Source: Ferrimonas pelagia (GTDB taxonomy: Bacteria; Pseudomonadota; Gammaproteobacteria; Enterobacterales; Shewanellaceae). Taken from it: a stretch of DNA of 64,000 bases. The notes under the pieces were generated by a model. It did no database searches. It had not been told where the DNA came from and was given only the letters and a program-made list of their open reading frames with translations. Positions 8,406 to 16,980 of this stretch are shown in pieces. The stretch is taken from assembly GCF_039543565.1 (NCBI RefSeq), contig NZ_BAABJZ010000103.1, positions 44,283 to 108,282 of the forward strand. The letters are read 5' to 3'. Numbering within the stretch: the first letter of the stretch is position 1; every line of letters starts with the position of its first letter. A program made the position numbers and the translations under genes.

Positions 8406-10076
8406 ATGGCCAAGGATGGCAGACTCACCCAAGCGTATCTGGCCGCACTGGCGCTGCTTTGGCTGCTGGCGATGCACTACTATCAGCCCAACGGCGGCGG
8501 TGCTGGCCTGGCCTTGGCGTTTAACAGCACCAGTTGGATCGCCATCAGTCTGATCCTCGCGGTTGGCCTGTGGCAACTGCAACAGCAACAAACCCTGCAC
8601 TACACCCGCACCGATCTCGCCCTGCTCGCCGTCCTGCTCTGCCTGGCTCTGCCGCTGCTTTGGTCCGACGCCCCCTGGCGCCAGACCGGCTATGATCGCT
8701 ATCTCGGGCTGATCGCCCTGGCCGCACTCATCCTGCTCCATCGCCAATTTGTCTTTAGCAGAGCACAGAAGCAACGATTCTGGGCCCTGCTGAGCGTCGC
8801 CGCGCTGATCCAGGCGTTGATCGCCCTGGGCCAGTTTCTGGCGATCCCGCTGTTAGCGGAGATCCCACAGCTCCGGCCCTCAGGCACGTTGCAACAAACC
8901 AATGTGATCGCCAGCCTGCTGGCCAGTGGGATCGCGATCAGCGCCTATCAACGCCTCAGCCTAACATTGCCCAATGGGCTGCTCTGGTTGCATCGGGCCG
9001 TGATCCTCACGGCGTTCACCGCCCAACTGCTGATCCTATCGCGCACCGGCCTGCTCGGCACCCTACTGGCGCTGCTCGGCTTGGGGTTGCTCTACCGCAC
9101 GCAGCGCCGTCGGCTGTTGGAGCTCGGTGGTCTGTTTGGCGCAGCGCTCATACTCGCACTGCTACTCCAACATAGCCAAGTCGGCGCAGGCCGCGCCAAT
9201 ATGGCAGAGCCGGGCTATCGAACGGTGCAATACCAACTCTCCGCCGAGCTGTTTCTGCAGGCGCCGCTGACCGGCCATGGCATCGGCCAGTTCCAGTCGC
9301 GCTACGCCGAGCACAAAGCCCAGCGGCTGGCGCAGCAGCCGGATCTCACCCAATACTCATCCGCCTCCTCGCACCCCCATAACGAACTGCTATTTTGGGC
9401 AGTCGAAGGCGGCGTGTTGCCGCCGCTCGGCCTAGTGCTCTTTGCGCTGGGCTTTACCCTCCTGGTGTGGCGCCGGGGCAGTCTGGCGCAACGCGCCGCG
9501 TGGCTGTGCAGCGTGCCTATTTTGCTGCACACCCAAACCGAATACCCGCTCTACCATTCTGCGCCCCATCTGGCCCTGCTGGCGCTGCTGCTGTCCGAGG
9601 CCACGCCGGGCACTCGCTTGTCGCGCCATGCCCCTTTGACCCTGCTGCCGAAGCTCACTGCGGTGCTATTGGTGCTGCTGATCACGCCCTTTATGCTGAC
9701 CAATCTGCACACCACCTATCTCGGTGGCCAGTACTTTGCCGAGGGCAAGGCCGCCCCCCTGACGCGGATCATCAACCCGTTCGGCCAGGAGAAGATCGTC
9801 AATATGCTGATGGGCTCGGCGTTACTCAAAGCCGGCCACCCGCAGGCGCTGGCCCAGGCTCAGGCGTTAGCCGAGCACGAGGTGCAGTTGCGTCCCTCCG
9901 TCGGCGCCTATCTGCTGCTGTACGATGCGCAGCGTCTCTCGGGCCAAACACAACAGGCGCAAGCCACCTTGGCGCAGGCACGCTATCACTTTCCTAGCGC
10001 GCCGCTTCTGCAGCCAAGCGAACCAACACCGCCGACACGATCGGCTGATTGGCCGCCGGCATCGCCAACCCTGTAA
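8406..10076 (+). CDS. pglL: PglL/TfpO-type O-oligosaccharyltransferase (Wzy-like membrane glycosyltransferase)
   Basis: The 556-residue product has about a dozen membrane helices and a large periplasmic loop holding ASSHPHNELLFWAVEGG, the His-Asn-Glu hallmark of the PglL/O-antigen ligase superfamily. An N-terminal PSGTLQQTN block matches the PglL_A region, and HTQTEYPLYH matches the Wzy_C_2 region. A soluble, helical TPR-like C-terminus follows. Enzymes of this type move a lipid-linked glycan onto Ser/Thr of pilins or other periplasmic proteins. Position four genes after pilD and the Ser/Thr-rich PilA make pilin the likely acceptor; this is inference. A role as O-antigen ligase is less likely but possible. 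Its 3' end overlaps mutT by 83 bases tail-to-tail. Confidence 0.82.
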   Translation: MAKDGRLTQAYLAALALLWLLAMHYYQPNGGGAGLALAFNSTSWIAISLILAVGLWQLQQQQTLHYTRTDLALLAVLLCLALPLLWSDAPWRQTGYDRYLGLIALAALILLHRQFVFSRAQKQRFWALLSVAALIQALIALGQFLAIPLLAEIPQLRPSGTLQQTNVIASLLASGIAISAYQRLSLTLPNGLLWLHRAVILTAFTAQLLILSRTGLLGTLLALLGLGLLYRTQRRRLLELGGLFGAALILALLLQHSQVGAGRANMAEPGYRTVQYQLSAELFLQAPLTGHGIGQFQSRYAEHKAQRLAQQPDLTQYSSASSHPHNELLFWAVEGGVLPPLGLVLFALGFTLLVWRRGSLAQRAAWLCSVPILLHTQTEYPLYHSAPHLALLALLLSEATPGTRLSRHAPLTLLPKLTAVLLVLLITPFMLTNLHTTYLGGQYFAEGKAAPLTRIINPFGQEKIVNMLMGSALLKAGHPQALAQAQALAEHEVQLRPSVGAYLLLYDAQRLSGQTQQAQATLAQARYHFPSAPLLQPSEPTPPTRSADWPPASPTL

Positions 10077-10404
10077 GCGTCTGTGGCGACACCCAGCGGA
10101 TCGGGTTGCCCTCGTTGGCCCGAGCCTGACCCCGGAAGCGGGCGATCCAGAAGATCGCCAGCTCCACCCGCCGCTCGCCATAGTCATGGCTGAGACTCAG
10201 CAATGGCTCGGCCTGCTCGATCTCCAGCCCCACCTCCTCTGCCAGCTCCCGCGCCAACGCCTGAGTTGTCTGCTCGCCCGGCTCCACCTTGCCGCCAGGA
10301 AACTCCCATAAGCCGCCCTGCTCCTGCGCCGGATCCCGCAGTGCCACCAGGATCTCACCCTTCTCATTGACCACCACGCCGATGGCCACTTGGATCGATT
10401 GCAT
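9994..10404 (-). CDS. mutT: 8-oxo-dGTP diphosphatase MutT
   Basis: MutT hydrolyses 8-oxo-dGTP to the monophosphate and so prevents A:T to C:G transversions. The 136-residue product carries the complete Nudix box, GGKVEPGEQTTQALARELAEEVGL (about 38-61). The C-terminal segment with MPAANQPIV resembles the family end. The start has an AAGGAGAG site directly upstream, just behind the terminator that closes secA. The last 83 bases lie opposite the 3' end of the PglL-type gene. secA-mutT order is conserved in gammaproteobacteria. Confidence 0.94.
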   Translation of the reverse strand: MQSIQVAIGVVVNEKGEILVALRDPAQEQGGLWEFPGGKVEPGEQTTQALARELAEEVGLEIEQAEPLLSLSHDYGERRVELAIFWIARFRGQARANEGNPIRWVSPQTLTGLAMPAANQPIVSAVLVRLAAEAAR

Positions 10405-10417
10405 TGTCTCTCCTTAA

Positions 10418-10447
10418 CAAAAAGGGCGACCCCATGGGTCGCCCTTT
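10418..10447 (-). terminator. Terminator between secA and mutT
   Basis: A perfect 12-bp stem (10421-10432 with 10436-10447, sequence AAAGGGCGACCC) with a 3-base loop is followed on the minus strand by a T-rich run that leads into the mutT Shine-Dalgarno. It likely attenuates secA readthrough into mutT. Confidence 0.8.
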
Positions 10448-10494
10448 GTTCATTTCACTCCCGGTTGCCCGGAGTAGGTACGCGGCGCCCTGCC

Positions 10495-13212
10495 TTAGGA
10501 CAGCTTACCGTGGCACTGCTTGTATTTCTTGCCGGAGCCGCATGGGCAAGGATCGTTACGACCCACCTTAGGGCCCTGACGTGGCGCTTCTGCCGCAGGG
10601 GCCGATGCCCCCATCTGCTGAGCCTGTTGATGCTCGAAGGCGCGCTGGCGAGCCAACTGCTCCTCCTGCTCACGGCGTTTCTCTTCCATCGCATCCACAT
10701 CGGATTGGGCCTGAACCCGCACCTTGGACAGCAGGGAGATCACATCGGTCTTGAGCGATTCCAGCATGCCCTGGAACAGCTCAAACGACTCGCGCTTGTA
10801 CTCCTGCTTCGGGTTCTTCTGGGCGTAGCCGCGCAGGTGAATGCCCTGACGCAGGTGATCCATCGCCGCCAGATGCTCCTTCCACAGGTTGTCCAGCGTT
10901 TGCAGCATCACTACTTTCTCGAACTGGCGCAGTACCTGCTCGCCCACTTGGGCCTCTTTCTCAACGTAGGCGTCATCCCAGGCTTTCACGATCCGCTCGC
11001 GCAGCAACTGCTCGTCCAGATCGTCCTCTTTCTCCAGCCATTCGGCCACAGGCAAGGTCAGCTCAAAGTCGGCCGCCAAACGCGCTTGCAAGCCTGGTAC
11101 GTCCCACATCTCTTCCAGTGATTGCGGTGGGATGTACTGGGAAACCACGTTATTCAGTACGTCTTCACGTACCACTTCGATGGTCTCCTTGATGTCCTCA
11201 TCGTCCATCAGATCGTTACGCTGGGCATACACCACCTGGCGCTGATCGTTCGCCACGTCATCGTACTCAAGCAGCTGCTTACGAATATCGAAGTTACGGG
11301 CCTCAACCTTACGTTGAGCGTTCTCGATGGCACGATTCACCCAAGGGTGCTCGATCGCTTCACCGCGCTCCATGCCCAGCTTCTTCATCATGCCTGAGAC
11401 ACGATCCGAGGCGAAGATCCGCATCAGGCTGTCTTCCATCGACAGGTAGAAACGAGAAGAACCTGCATCACCCTGACGACCGGAACGGCCACGCAGCTGG
11501 TTATCGATCCTGCGGGATTCATGACGCTCGGAGGAGATGATATGCAAACCACCAGAGGTCAGCACGGCGTCATGACGTACCTGCCAGTCGGCCTTGATCT
11601 TCGCGATCTGCTCATCGGTTACCTTGTCACCTAAGGCATCGATCTCAGCCTGCCAGCTGCCACCGAGCACGATATCGGTACCACGACCGGCCATGTTGGT
11701 CGCGATGGTCACCGCGCCAGAACGTCCTGCCTGGGCGACGATCTCCGCCTCCTGCTCATGGAACTTGGCGTTAAGGACGTTGTGCTTGATCTTCTCTTTG
11801 CGCAACAGGTTCGACAGGTACTCGGACGATTCAATCGAGATGGTACCCACCAGCACCGGCTGGCCGCGCTCCATACAGTCACGGATATCGGCGATGATCG
11901 CCTCAAACTTCTCTTCCGCGGTCAGGTACACCAGATCGGCCATGTCATTACGGATCATCGGCTTATTGGTTGGAACCACCACGGTATCCAGGTTGTAGAT
12001 GCTCTGGAATTCAAACGCTTCGGTATCTGCAGTACCGGTCATACCGGCCAGCTTGTTGTAGATCCGGAAGTAGTTCTGGAAGGTGATGGACGCCAGTGTC
12101 TGGTTTTCATTCTGAATACGCAGACCCTCTTTCGCCTCCACCGCCTGATGCAGACCTTCAGACCAACGACGGCCCGGCATGGTACGGCCGGTGTGCTCAT
12201 CGACGATCACCACCTGGCCTTCATCGTCCACGATGTAATCCACATCGCGCTCAAACAGCATGTGCGCGCGCAGACCGGCGTTAACGTGATGCAACAGGGA
12301 GATGTTGGCGGCGCTGTAGAGCGAGTCGCCCTCCTGCAGCAGGCCGATCTGGATCAGCAACTGCTCCACCTTCTCCTGGCCACGCTCGGTCAGGTGAACC
12401 TGCTTGGCCTTCTCGTCAACGCTGAAGTCGCCCTCACCGATCTCTTCCTCGGTGTCCTCTTTATCCTGACGGATAAGCTTCGGGATCAACGTATTGACGC
12501 GGATGTAGGCTTCCGAGCTGTCTTCCGCCGCTCCGGAGATGATCAACGGCGTCCGCGCCTCATCGATGAGGATGGAATCCACCTCATCGATCAGAGCGTA
12601 GTTCAGCTCACGCTGTACCCGCTCCTTGGCGGAAAACGCCATGTTGTCGCGCAGGTAATCGAAGCCAAATTCGTTGTTGGTGCCGTAGGTAATGTCAGCA
12701 GCGTAGGCGGCTTGCTTGTCCGTATGGGCCATGCCAGACAGGTTGATGCCAACGGTCAGACCGAGGAATTCAAACAGTGAGCGGTTCCACTCGGCATCAC
12801 GGCGAGCCAGGTAGTCGTTCACGGTGATCACGTGAACCCCTTTGCCGCTCAGTGCGTTAAGGTAGGCAGGCAAGGTGCCGGTCAAGGTCTTACCCTCACC
12901 GGTGCGCATCTCGGCTATGCGGCCCGACTGCAGCACCATGCCACCGATCATCTGCACATCGAAGTGACGCATACCAAAGACCCGCTTGGAGGCTTCCCGT
13001 ACGGTCGCAAACGCTTCCGGTAGGATCGCATCCAAAGACACACCTTCGGCAACACGTTGCTTAAACTCTTCGGTTTTTAGCTTCAGCTGCTCATCGCTCA
13101 GCGCTTCCCAGTCCGCTTCCAGCGCATTGATCTGGGTCACTACCTTGCGCAGCTGCTTGAGGGTTCGTTCGTTCTTACTACCAAATACTTTGGTCAGGAC
13201 TTTTGAAAACAT
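10495..13212 (-). CDS. secA: Preprotein translocase ATPase SecA
   Basis: SecA is the cytoplasmic and membrane-associated motor that pushes unfolded preproteins through SecYEG. The 905-residue product shows Walker A MRTGEGKTL (about 102-110), the DEAD-like DEVDSILIDEARTP block, the preprotein crosslinking and helical scaffold regions, and a C-terminal zinc motif CPCGSGKKYKQCH (889-901). That motif binds SecB and ribosomes. Length is normal. In E. coli secM precedes secA and regulates it; no such leader gene is seen here, where an M23 peptidase gene lies 73 bases upstream. A GC-rich inverted repeat (13238-13245 with 13257-13264) sits in that gap. Confidence 0.98.
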   Translation of the reverse strand: MFSKVLTKVFGSKNERTLKQLRKVVTQINALEADWEALSDEQLKLKTEEFKQRVAEGVSLDAILPEAFATVREASKRVFGMRHFDVQMIGGMVLQSGRIAEMRTGEGKTLTGTLPAYLNALSGKGVHVITVNDYLARRDAEWNRSLFEFLGLTVGINLSGMAHTDKQAAYAADITYGTNNEFGFDYLRDNMAFSAKERVQRELNYALIDEVDSILIDEARTPLIISGAAEDSSEAYIRVNTLIPKLIRQDKEDTEEEIGEGDFSVDEKAKQVHLTERGQEKVEQLLIQIGLLQEGDSLYSAANISLLHHVNAGLRAHMLFERDVDYIVDDEGQVVIVDEHTGRTMPGRRWSEGLHQAVEAKEGLRIQNENQTLASITFQNYFRIYNKLAGMTGTADTEAFEFQSIYNLDTVVVPTNKPMIRNDMADLVYLTAEEKFEAIIADIRDCMERGQPVLVGTISIESSEYLSNLLRKEKIKHNVLNAKFHEQEAEIVAQAGRSGAVTIATNMAGRGTDIVLGGSWQAEIDALGDKVTDEQIAKIKADWQVRHDAVLTSGGLHIISSERHESRRIDNQLRGRSGRQGDAGSSRFYLSMEDSLMRIFASDRVSGMMKKLGMERGEAIEHPWVNRAIENAQRKVEARNFDIRKQLLEYDDVANDQRQVVYAQRNDLMDDEDIKETIEVVREDVLNNVVSQYIPPQSLEEMWDVPGLQARLAADFELTLPVAEWLEKEDDLDEQLLRERIVKAWDDAYVEKEAQVGEQVLRQFEKVVMLQTLDNLWKEHLAAMDHLRQGIHLRGYAQKNPKQEYKRESFELFQGMLESLKTDVISLLSKVRVQAQSDVDAMEEKRREQEEQLARQRAFEHQQAQQMGASAPAAEAPRQGPKVGRNDPCPCGSGKKYKQCHGKLS

Positions 13213-13285
13213 TGCCTTACATCGCTACTGAACACGGCAGGCGCCAGCTTCATGCCGGCGCCTGGAATATGAATACGGATCCTGT

Positions 13286-14191
13286 CTAACGCTTTGGCTT
13301 ACGGTAAACGTAGGCCGCAGGATCCACCTGTCTGTCGTTTTTCATGACTTCGTAGTGGACATGAGGCCCGGTTGATCGGCCGGTACTGCCGATCAGCGCA
13401 ACCACTTCACCTTTATCCACCACCTGGCCCAACTCAACCAGATTTTCCTTATTATGCCCATAACGAGTTTTTAAGCCGTTACCATGATCAATTTCGACCA
13501 AATTTCCGTAACCAAACATGGTGCCTGAGTACGAGATCACACCGGCGCCGGTGGCGATCACCTCGCCACCTTCCGGTCCAGCAAAATCCAGACCCCGATG
13601 CATGGTACGACGCCCATTGAAGGGATCGTTACGGTAACCGAACGATGAGGACTGCCAGCCGCTGGTCAGCGGTCTGCCGCTCAGATAACGGTCATTATCG
13701 ATATGGTGATGACGTTCGAGAGTTTCAAGTAGGGGCAGCTGATTATCGACACGATCCAGCCGTTTTAATAACTGATCCATGTCGGCCAACAACAATGCCA
13801 ACTCGATCTCATCCTGCGCCGGTGCGTCCGCACCACCGAGGCCAACCTCACTCGTGAAATCAAACTGATCCGCCAGCTCGGCTCGCTCTGCCAATGCGAC
13901 GCCCATCGCCTCGACCCGGTTCATCCGCGCCTGGATCCGTCCCAGCCTTGCGGCCAACACGGATAACTGGGCTTCCGTTTGCTCTCGCAGCTGCTCCAAT
14001 TCGCCTTGTTGCTGCTGATTGCGCAACTGCGCCTGCGCCAGTTCACCTTGGGCTGCGCCGCTGCTACGACTGCTCATCTGCCAAAGGCCTGCGCCCACCG
14101 CCACCAACAGGATCGGCAACGCCAACCAGGAACGGCCAGGCTCAAAACGTCGAACACCGTGCTTTGTACGGAAAAAGACTGTTACACTCAT
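13286..14191 (-). CDS. M23-family peptidase (LytM-type), membrane-anchored
   Basis: The 301-residue product has a membrane anchor at about 19-39 and a periplasmic coiled coil at about 45-100. A C-terminal LytM domain has the zinc motifs HRGLDFAG and HVHYE (His277, His279) plus the YGHNKEN segment, so it should be an active endopeptidase that cuts peptidoglycan crosslinks. This layout resembles M23 peptidases often found next to secA in Alteromonadales. It is divergent from dciA with only 29 bases between starts. Whether it is a hydrolase or an amidase activator is not settled, but the intact His motifs favour an enzyme. Confidence 0.88.
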   Translation of the reverse strand: MSVTVFFRTKHGVRRFEPGRSWLALPILLVAVGAGLWQMSSRSSGAAQGELAQAQLRNQQQQGELEQLREQTEAQLSVLAARLGRIQARMNRVEAMGVALAERAELADQFDFTSEVGLGGADAPAQDEIELALLLADMDQLLKRLDRVDNQLPLLETLERHHHIDNDRYLSGRPLTSGWQSSSFGYRNDPFNGRRTMHRGLDFAGPEGGEVIATGAGVISYSGTMFGYGNLVEIDHGNGLKTRYGHNKENLVELGQVVDKGEVVALIGSTGRSTGPHVHYEVMKNDRQVDPAAYVYRKPKR

Positions 14192-14220
14192 CGCGTTGCT
14201 TATCTAATTCTTAGTCGTCA

Positions 14221-14664
14221 ATGAAATCCAAACCGCAAGACATGGCCCAACTGGCCAGCGAACGATTCGCCAAACTGCAAAATCATGCCGGTCAAATGGG
14301 CCAGCTACGCCAATGTTTATTGCCGCTGCTGGATCCTGCGGTGCATGACCAGATGAAGATCGCCAATCTGCGAGATGGCAAACTGGTGATTGAGCTTGCT
14401 TCGGCCGCGTGGGCGACACGTCTGCAATACCAACGACTGGATCTGATGTCGGCGTTGCGACGCAACGGATTTCCCATGCTTACGACTATCGAGTTTAAAG
14501 TCAACCCGAAGCTCTCCCAGATAACGCCGAAAAAAGCGGTCGTGACCAAGCAGTTAAGTAGTAATGCGAGCGATCATTTAGAGAGTCTCGCAAATAACGT
14601 AGGCGGCGAACTGGGCGAAAAACTTAAAAAATTGGCCGCCCGAGGGCGGCCAATCAAGAAATGA
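14221..14664 (+). CDS. dciA: DciA-type replicative helicase loader/operator (DUF721)
   Basis: DciA is the ancestral bacterial helicase-loading protein, present where phage-derived DnaC is absent; it recruits DnaB at the origin. The 147-residue product has the DUF721 core (KIANLRDGKLVIELASAAWATRLQY, about 41-65) and a basic, disordered C-terminus ending RPIKK. Position between lpxC and secA is typical for the Vibrio/Shewanella side. No Shine-Dalgarno is visible before the ATG at 14221, and its promoter must overlap the divergent M23 gene. The last codons also encode the lpxC terminator hairpin. Confidence 0.83.
   Translation: MKSKPQDMAQLASERFAKLQNHAGQMGQLRQCLLPLLDPAVHDQMKIANLRDGKLVIELASAAWATRLQYQRLDLMSALRRNGFPMLTTIEFKVNPKLSQITPKKAVVTKQLSSNASDHLESLANNVGGELGEKLKKLAARGRPIKK
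14626..14653 (-). terminator. lpxC terminator embedded in the dciA 3' coding end
   Basis: On the minus strand, 16 bases after the lpxC stop, a perfect 9-bp GC-rich stem (14645-14653 with 14632-14640) with a 4-base loop is followed by TTTTTT and then AAGTTTTT. This is a textbook intrinsic terminator. The same bases encode the last residues of DciA on the other strand. Confidence 0.9.
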
Positions 14665-14668
14665 GGCG

Positions 14669-15580
14669 TTAAGCCAAACTCGGTGCCAGATAATCCATCG
14701 GCACCTCCTGCGGACGGTCGAAGCTCACCAGCTCCCAGGCAGAGGCATCCGCCAATACCGCACGCACCAGCACATTATTGAGCGCGTGGCCGGATTTGTG
14801 GGCGCGGAACTCACCCAAGATAGCGTGACCCGCCAGGTAGAGATCACCCACAGCGTCGAGGATCTTGTGCTTCACAAACTCATCGGGATCGCGCAAGCCA
14901 TCCGGATTAAGGATGCGATACTCATCCAGCACGATGGCGTTCTCCATGGTGCCACCCAGACACAGGTTATTGGCCTGCAAGAACTCAATGTCCTTCATAA
15001 AGCCAAAGGTCCGTGCCTTGCTGATCTGGCGACTAAAGGCACTGGCGGAGAAGTCCAGCGCCAATCGCTGAGCGCTACGGCTGATGGCCGGATGATCGAA
15101 GTCGATGGAGAAATCCAGACGGAAGCCGTTATGCGGACGGAATTCCGCCCACTTATCACCCTCTTCCACACGCACGGTTTTACGCAGACGCAGATACTTT
15201 TTGGACGCGGACTGCTCCGCAATACCGGCGCTTTGCAGCAGGAAAAGGAACGGACTGGCACTGCCATCCATGATCGGGATCTCAGGTGCATCCACTTCGA
15301 TATAGACGTTATCCACGCCCAAGCTGGCTAATGCCGCCATCAGGTGCTCAATGGTCAGCACCTTGACGCCCTGCGCATTGGCCAGGCCAGAGCACAGGGT
15401 GGTTTCTTTGATCAGATCAGCACGCGCAGGGATCTCCACCACGGGATCCAGATCGACCCGGCGGAAGACGATCCCGGTATTCACCGGGGCAGGCTTCATC
15501 GCGATCGTCACCTTGTTGCCTGAGTGCAAACCCACTCCGGCAGCTTGGATCGGACGCTGAAGCGTCATCTGTTTACTCAT
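14669..15580 (-). CDS. lpxC: UDP-3-O-acyl-N-acetylglucosamine deacetylase LpxC
   Basis: LpxC performs the committed step of lipid A synthesis, a zinc-dependent deacetylation in the cytoplasm. The 303-residue product has the zinc ligands His79 (TIEHL), His238 and Asp242 (HKILDAVGD) and the catalytic His265 (HKSGHALNN). All are at the same numbers as in E. coli. It follows ftsZ after a 134-base gap, which leaves room for its own promoter. In relatives its level is set by FtsH proteolysis; the C-terminus here ends in LAPSLA, a non-polar tail that would fit. Confidence 0.97.
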   Translation of the reverse strand: MSKQMTLQRPIQAAGVGLHSGNKVTIAMKPAPVNTGIVFRRVDLDPVVEIPARADLIKETTLCSGLANAQGVKVLTIEHLMAALASLGVDNVYIEVDAPEIPIMDGSASPFLFLLQSAGIAEQSASKKYLRLRKTVRVEEGDKWAEFRPHNGFRLDFSIDFDHPAISRSAQRLALDFSASAFSRQISKARTFGFMKDIEFLQANNLCLGGTMENAIVLDEYRILNPDGLRDPDEFVKHKILDAVGDLYLAGHAILGEFRAHKSGHALNNVLVRAVLADASAWELVSFDRPQEVPMDYLAPSLA

Positions 15581-15714
15581 AGAGCACTGCTCCTGCTAAC
15601 TGATACAACATTAACCAAACGGTCGCTATCCTACCACAAATCGGACACATGGCCAAAGAGTGGCCGGACCAATGGTCCGATCCGCTCAATCGATCTTAGC
15701 GACTAAGACGTCGC

Positions 15715-16947
15715 TTAATCGGCCTGACGACGCAGAAACGCTGGGATATCCAGGTAGTGTTCCTGACTCTGTGGCTGCTTGGCGGGCGCGGCAGCACCCG
15801 TTTGCGCCGGCGCTGCCGGACGCGATGGCTCAGCCGTCGCGTTGCCGGTCAGGCTCGGCGCGGAATCCACCGCATACTGGGCCGCATTCGGCACCGCCGG
15901 TGCTTCAGGCTTGACCTCAGGCGCGACGTTCGCGCGCGGCTCGGCCGGCTTCGCCACCGGCTTGGACACCAATTGGATATCTGGCTTCTTATCCGCGCCG
16001 ATCCCGGTCGCGACCACGGTCACCCGCAGCTCATCGCTCATCTCAGGATCGATCACTGCACCCACCACCACGGTGGCATTCTCAGACGCGTAAGCCTTGA
16101 CGTGGTTACCCACGGTCTCGAACTCTTCGATGCTGATATCCAGGCCCGCGGTAATGTTAACCAGAACACCACGGGCGCCAGACAGATCAATATCCTCCAG
16201 CAGTGGGCTGGCGACGGCCGCTTCCGCGGCTTCCTCGGCACGGTCTTCGCCGCGCGCGACACCGGTGCCCATCATGGCGTTACCCATCTCCGACATCACG
16301 GTCTTCACATCCGCGAAATCGACGTTGATCAGGCCAGGACGGGTGATCAGCTCAGCAATGCCCTGCACCGCGCCCAGCAACACATTGTTGGCCGCCTTGA
16401 AGGCATCCAACAGACTGGTACGACCGCCCAATACCTTCATCAGCTTGTCGTTCGGTACGGTGATCAGCGAATCGACCTGCTTAGACAGCTGCTCGATCCC
16501 CTGATCGGCAAAGGCAGAGCGCTTCTTGCCTTCAAAGGAGAATGGCTTGGTTACCACGGCAACCGTCAAAATGCCCTCCTCCTTCGCCACTTCGGCCACA
16601 ACCGGAGCGGCACCGGTGCCGGTCCCCCCGCCCATGCCTGCGGCAATAAACACCATATCCGAGCCGGTAATGGCGGCACGGATGGTTTCCCGATCTTCCA
16701 GCGCCGCTTCGCGACCGATCTCAGGATTCGCACCGGCACCTAGGCCCTTAGTGACGTTCTTGCCCAATTGAATGGTGGTCTGCGCAGACGATTTGCGCAG
16801 CGCCTGTGAGTCGGTGTTAGCGCAGATAAAATCCACACCTTCAATGGTTTGCTCAACCATATGCTCAACGGCGTTGCCGCCGCCGCCACCGACCCCGATG
16901 ACCTTGATGACCGCGTCATCACTGTGACTGTCGACAATCTCGAACAT
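15715..16947 (-). CDS. ftsZ: Cell division GTPase FtsZ
   Basis: FtsZ polymerises into the Z-ring that organises division. The 410-residue product has the tubulin signature GGGTGTG at 106-112, an N-terminal nucleotide-binding GGGGGNAV stretch, and the T7 loop (NVDFADVKTVM). A linker of about 70 residues rich in Ala and Pro is followed by the conserved C-terminal peptide DIPAFLRRQAD, which binds FtsA, ZipA and ZapD. It lies 33 bases after ftsA at the end of the dcw cluster. Confidence 0.98.
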   Translation of the reverse strand: MFEIVDSHSDDAVIKVIGVGGGGGNAVEHMVEQTIEGVDFICANTDSQALRKSSAQTTIQLGKNVTKGLGAGANPEIGREAALEDRETIRAAITGSDMVFIAAGMGGGTGTGAAPVVAEVAKEEGILTVAVVTKPFSFEGKKRSAFADQGIEQLSKQVDSLITVPNDKLMKVLGGRTSLLDAFKAANNVLLGAVQGIAELITRPGLINVDFADVKTVMSEMGNAMMGTGVARGEDRAEEAAEAAVASPLLEDIDLSGARGVLVNITAGLDISIEEFETVGNHVKAYASENATVVVGAVIDPEMSDELRVTVVATGIGADKKPDIQLVSKPVAKPAEPRANVAPEVKPEAPAVPNAAQYAVDSAPSLTGNATAEPSRPAAPAQTGAAAPAKQPQSQEHYLDIPAFLRRQAD

Positions 16948-16980
16948 GTTTGTATCTCCGTTCAGCCCGCGTCCAAAAAT

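Noticed and set aside
13238..13264. GC-rich inverted repeat before secA as terminator of the M23 gene
   Set aside because: The stem is good, but no T-run follows on either strand; readthrough into secA remains likely.
15665..15679. Palindrome CGGACCA-A-TGGTCCG after ftsZ as a terminator
   Set aside because: The loop would be too tight and there is no T-run, so it is only a possible protein site or weak hairpin.
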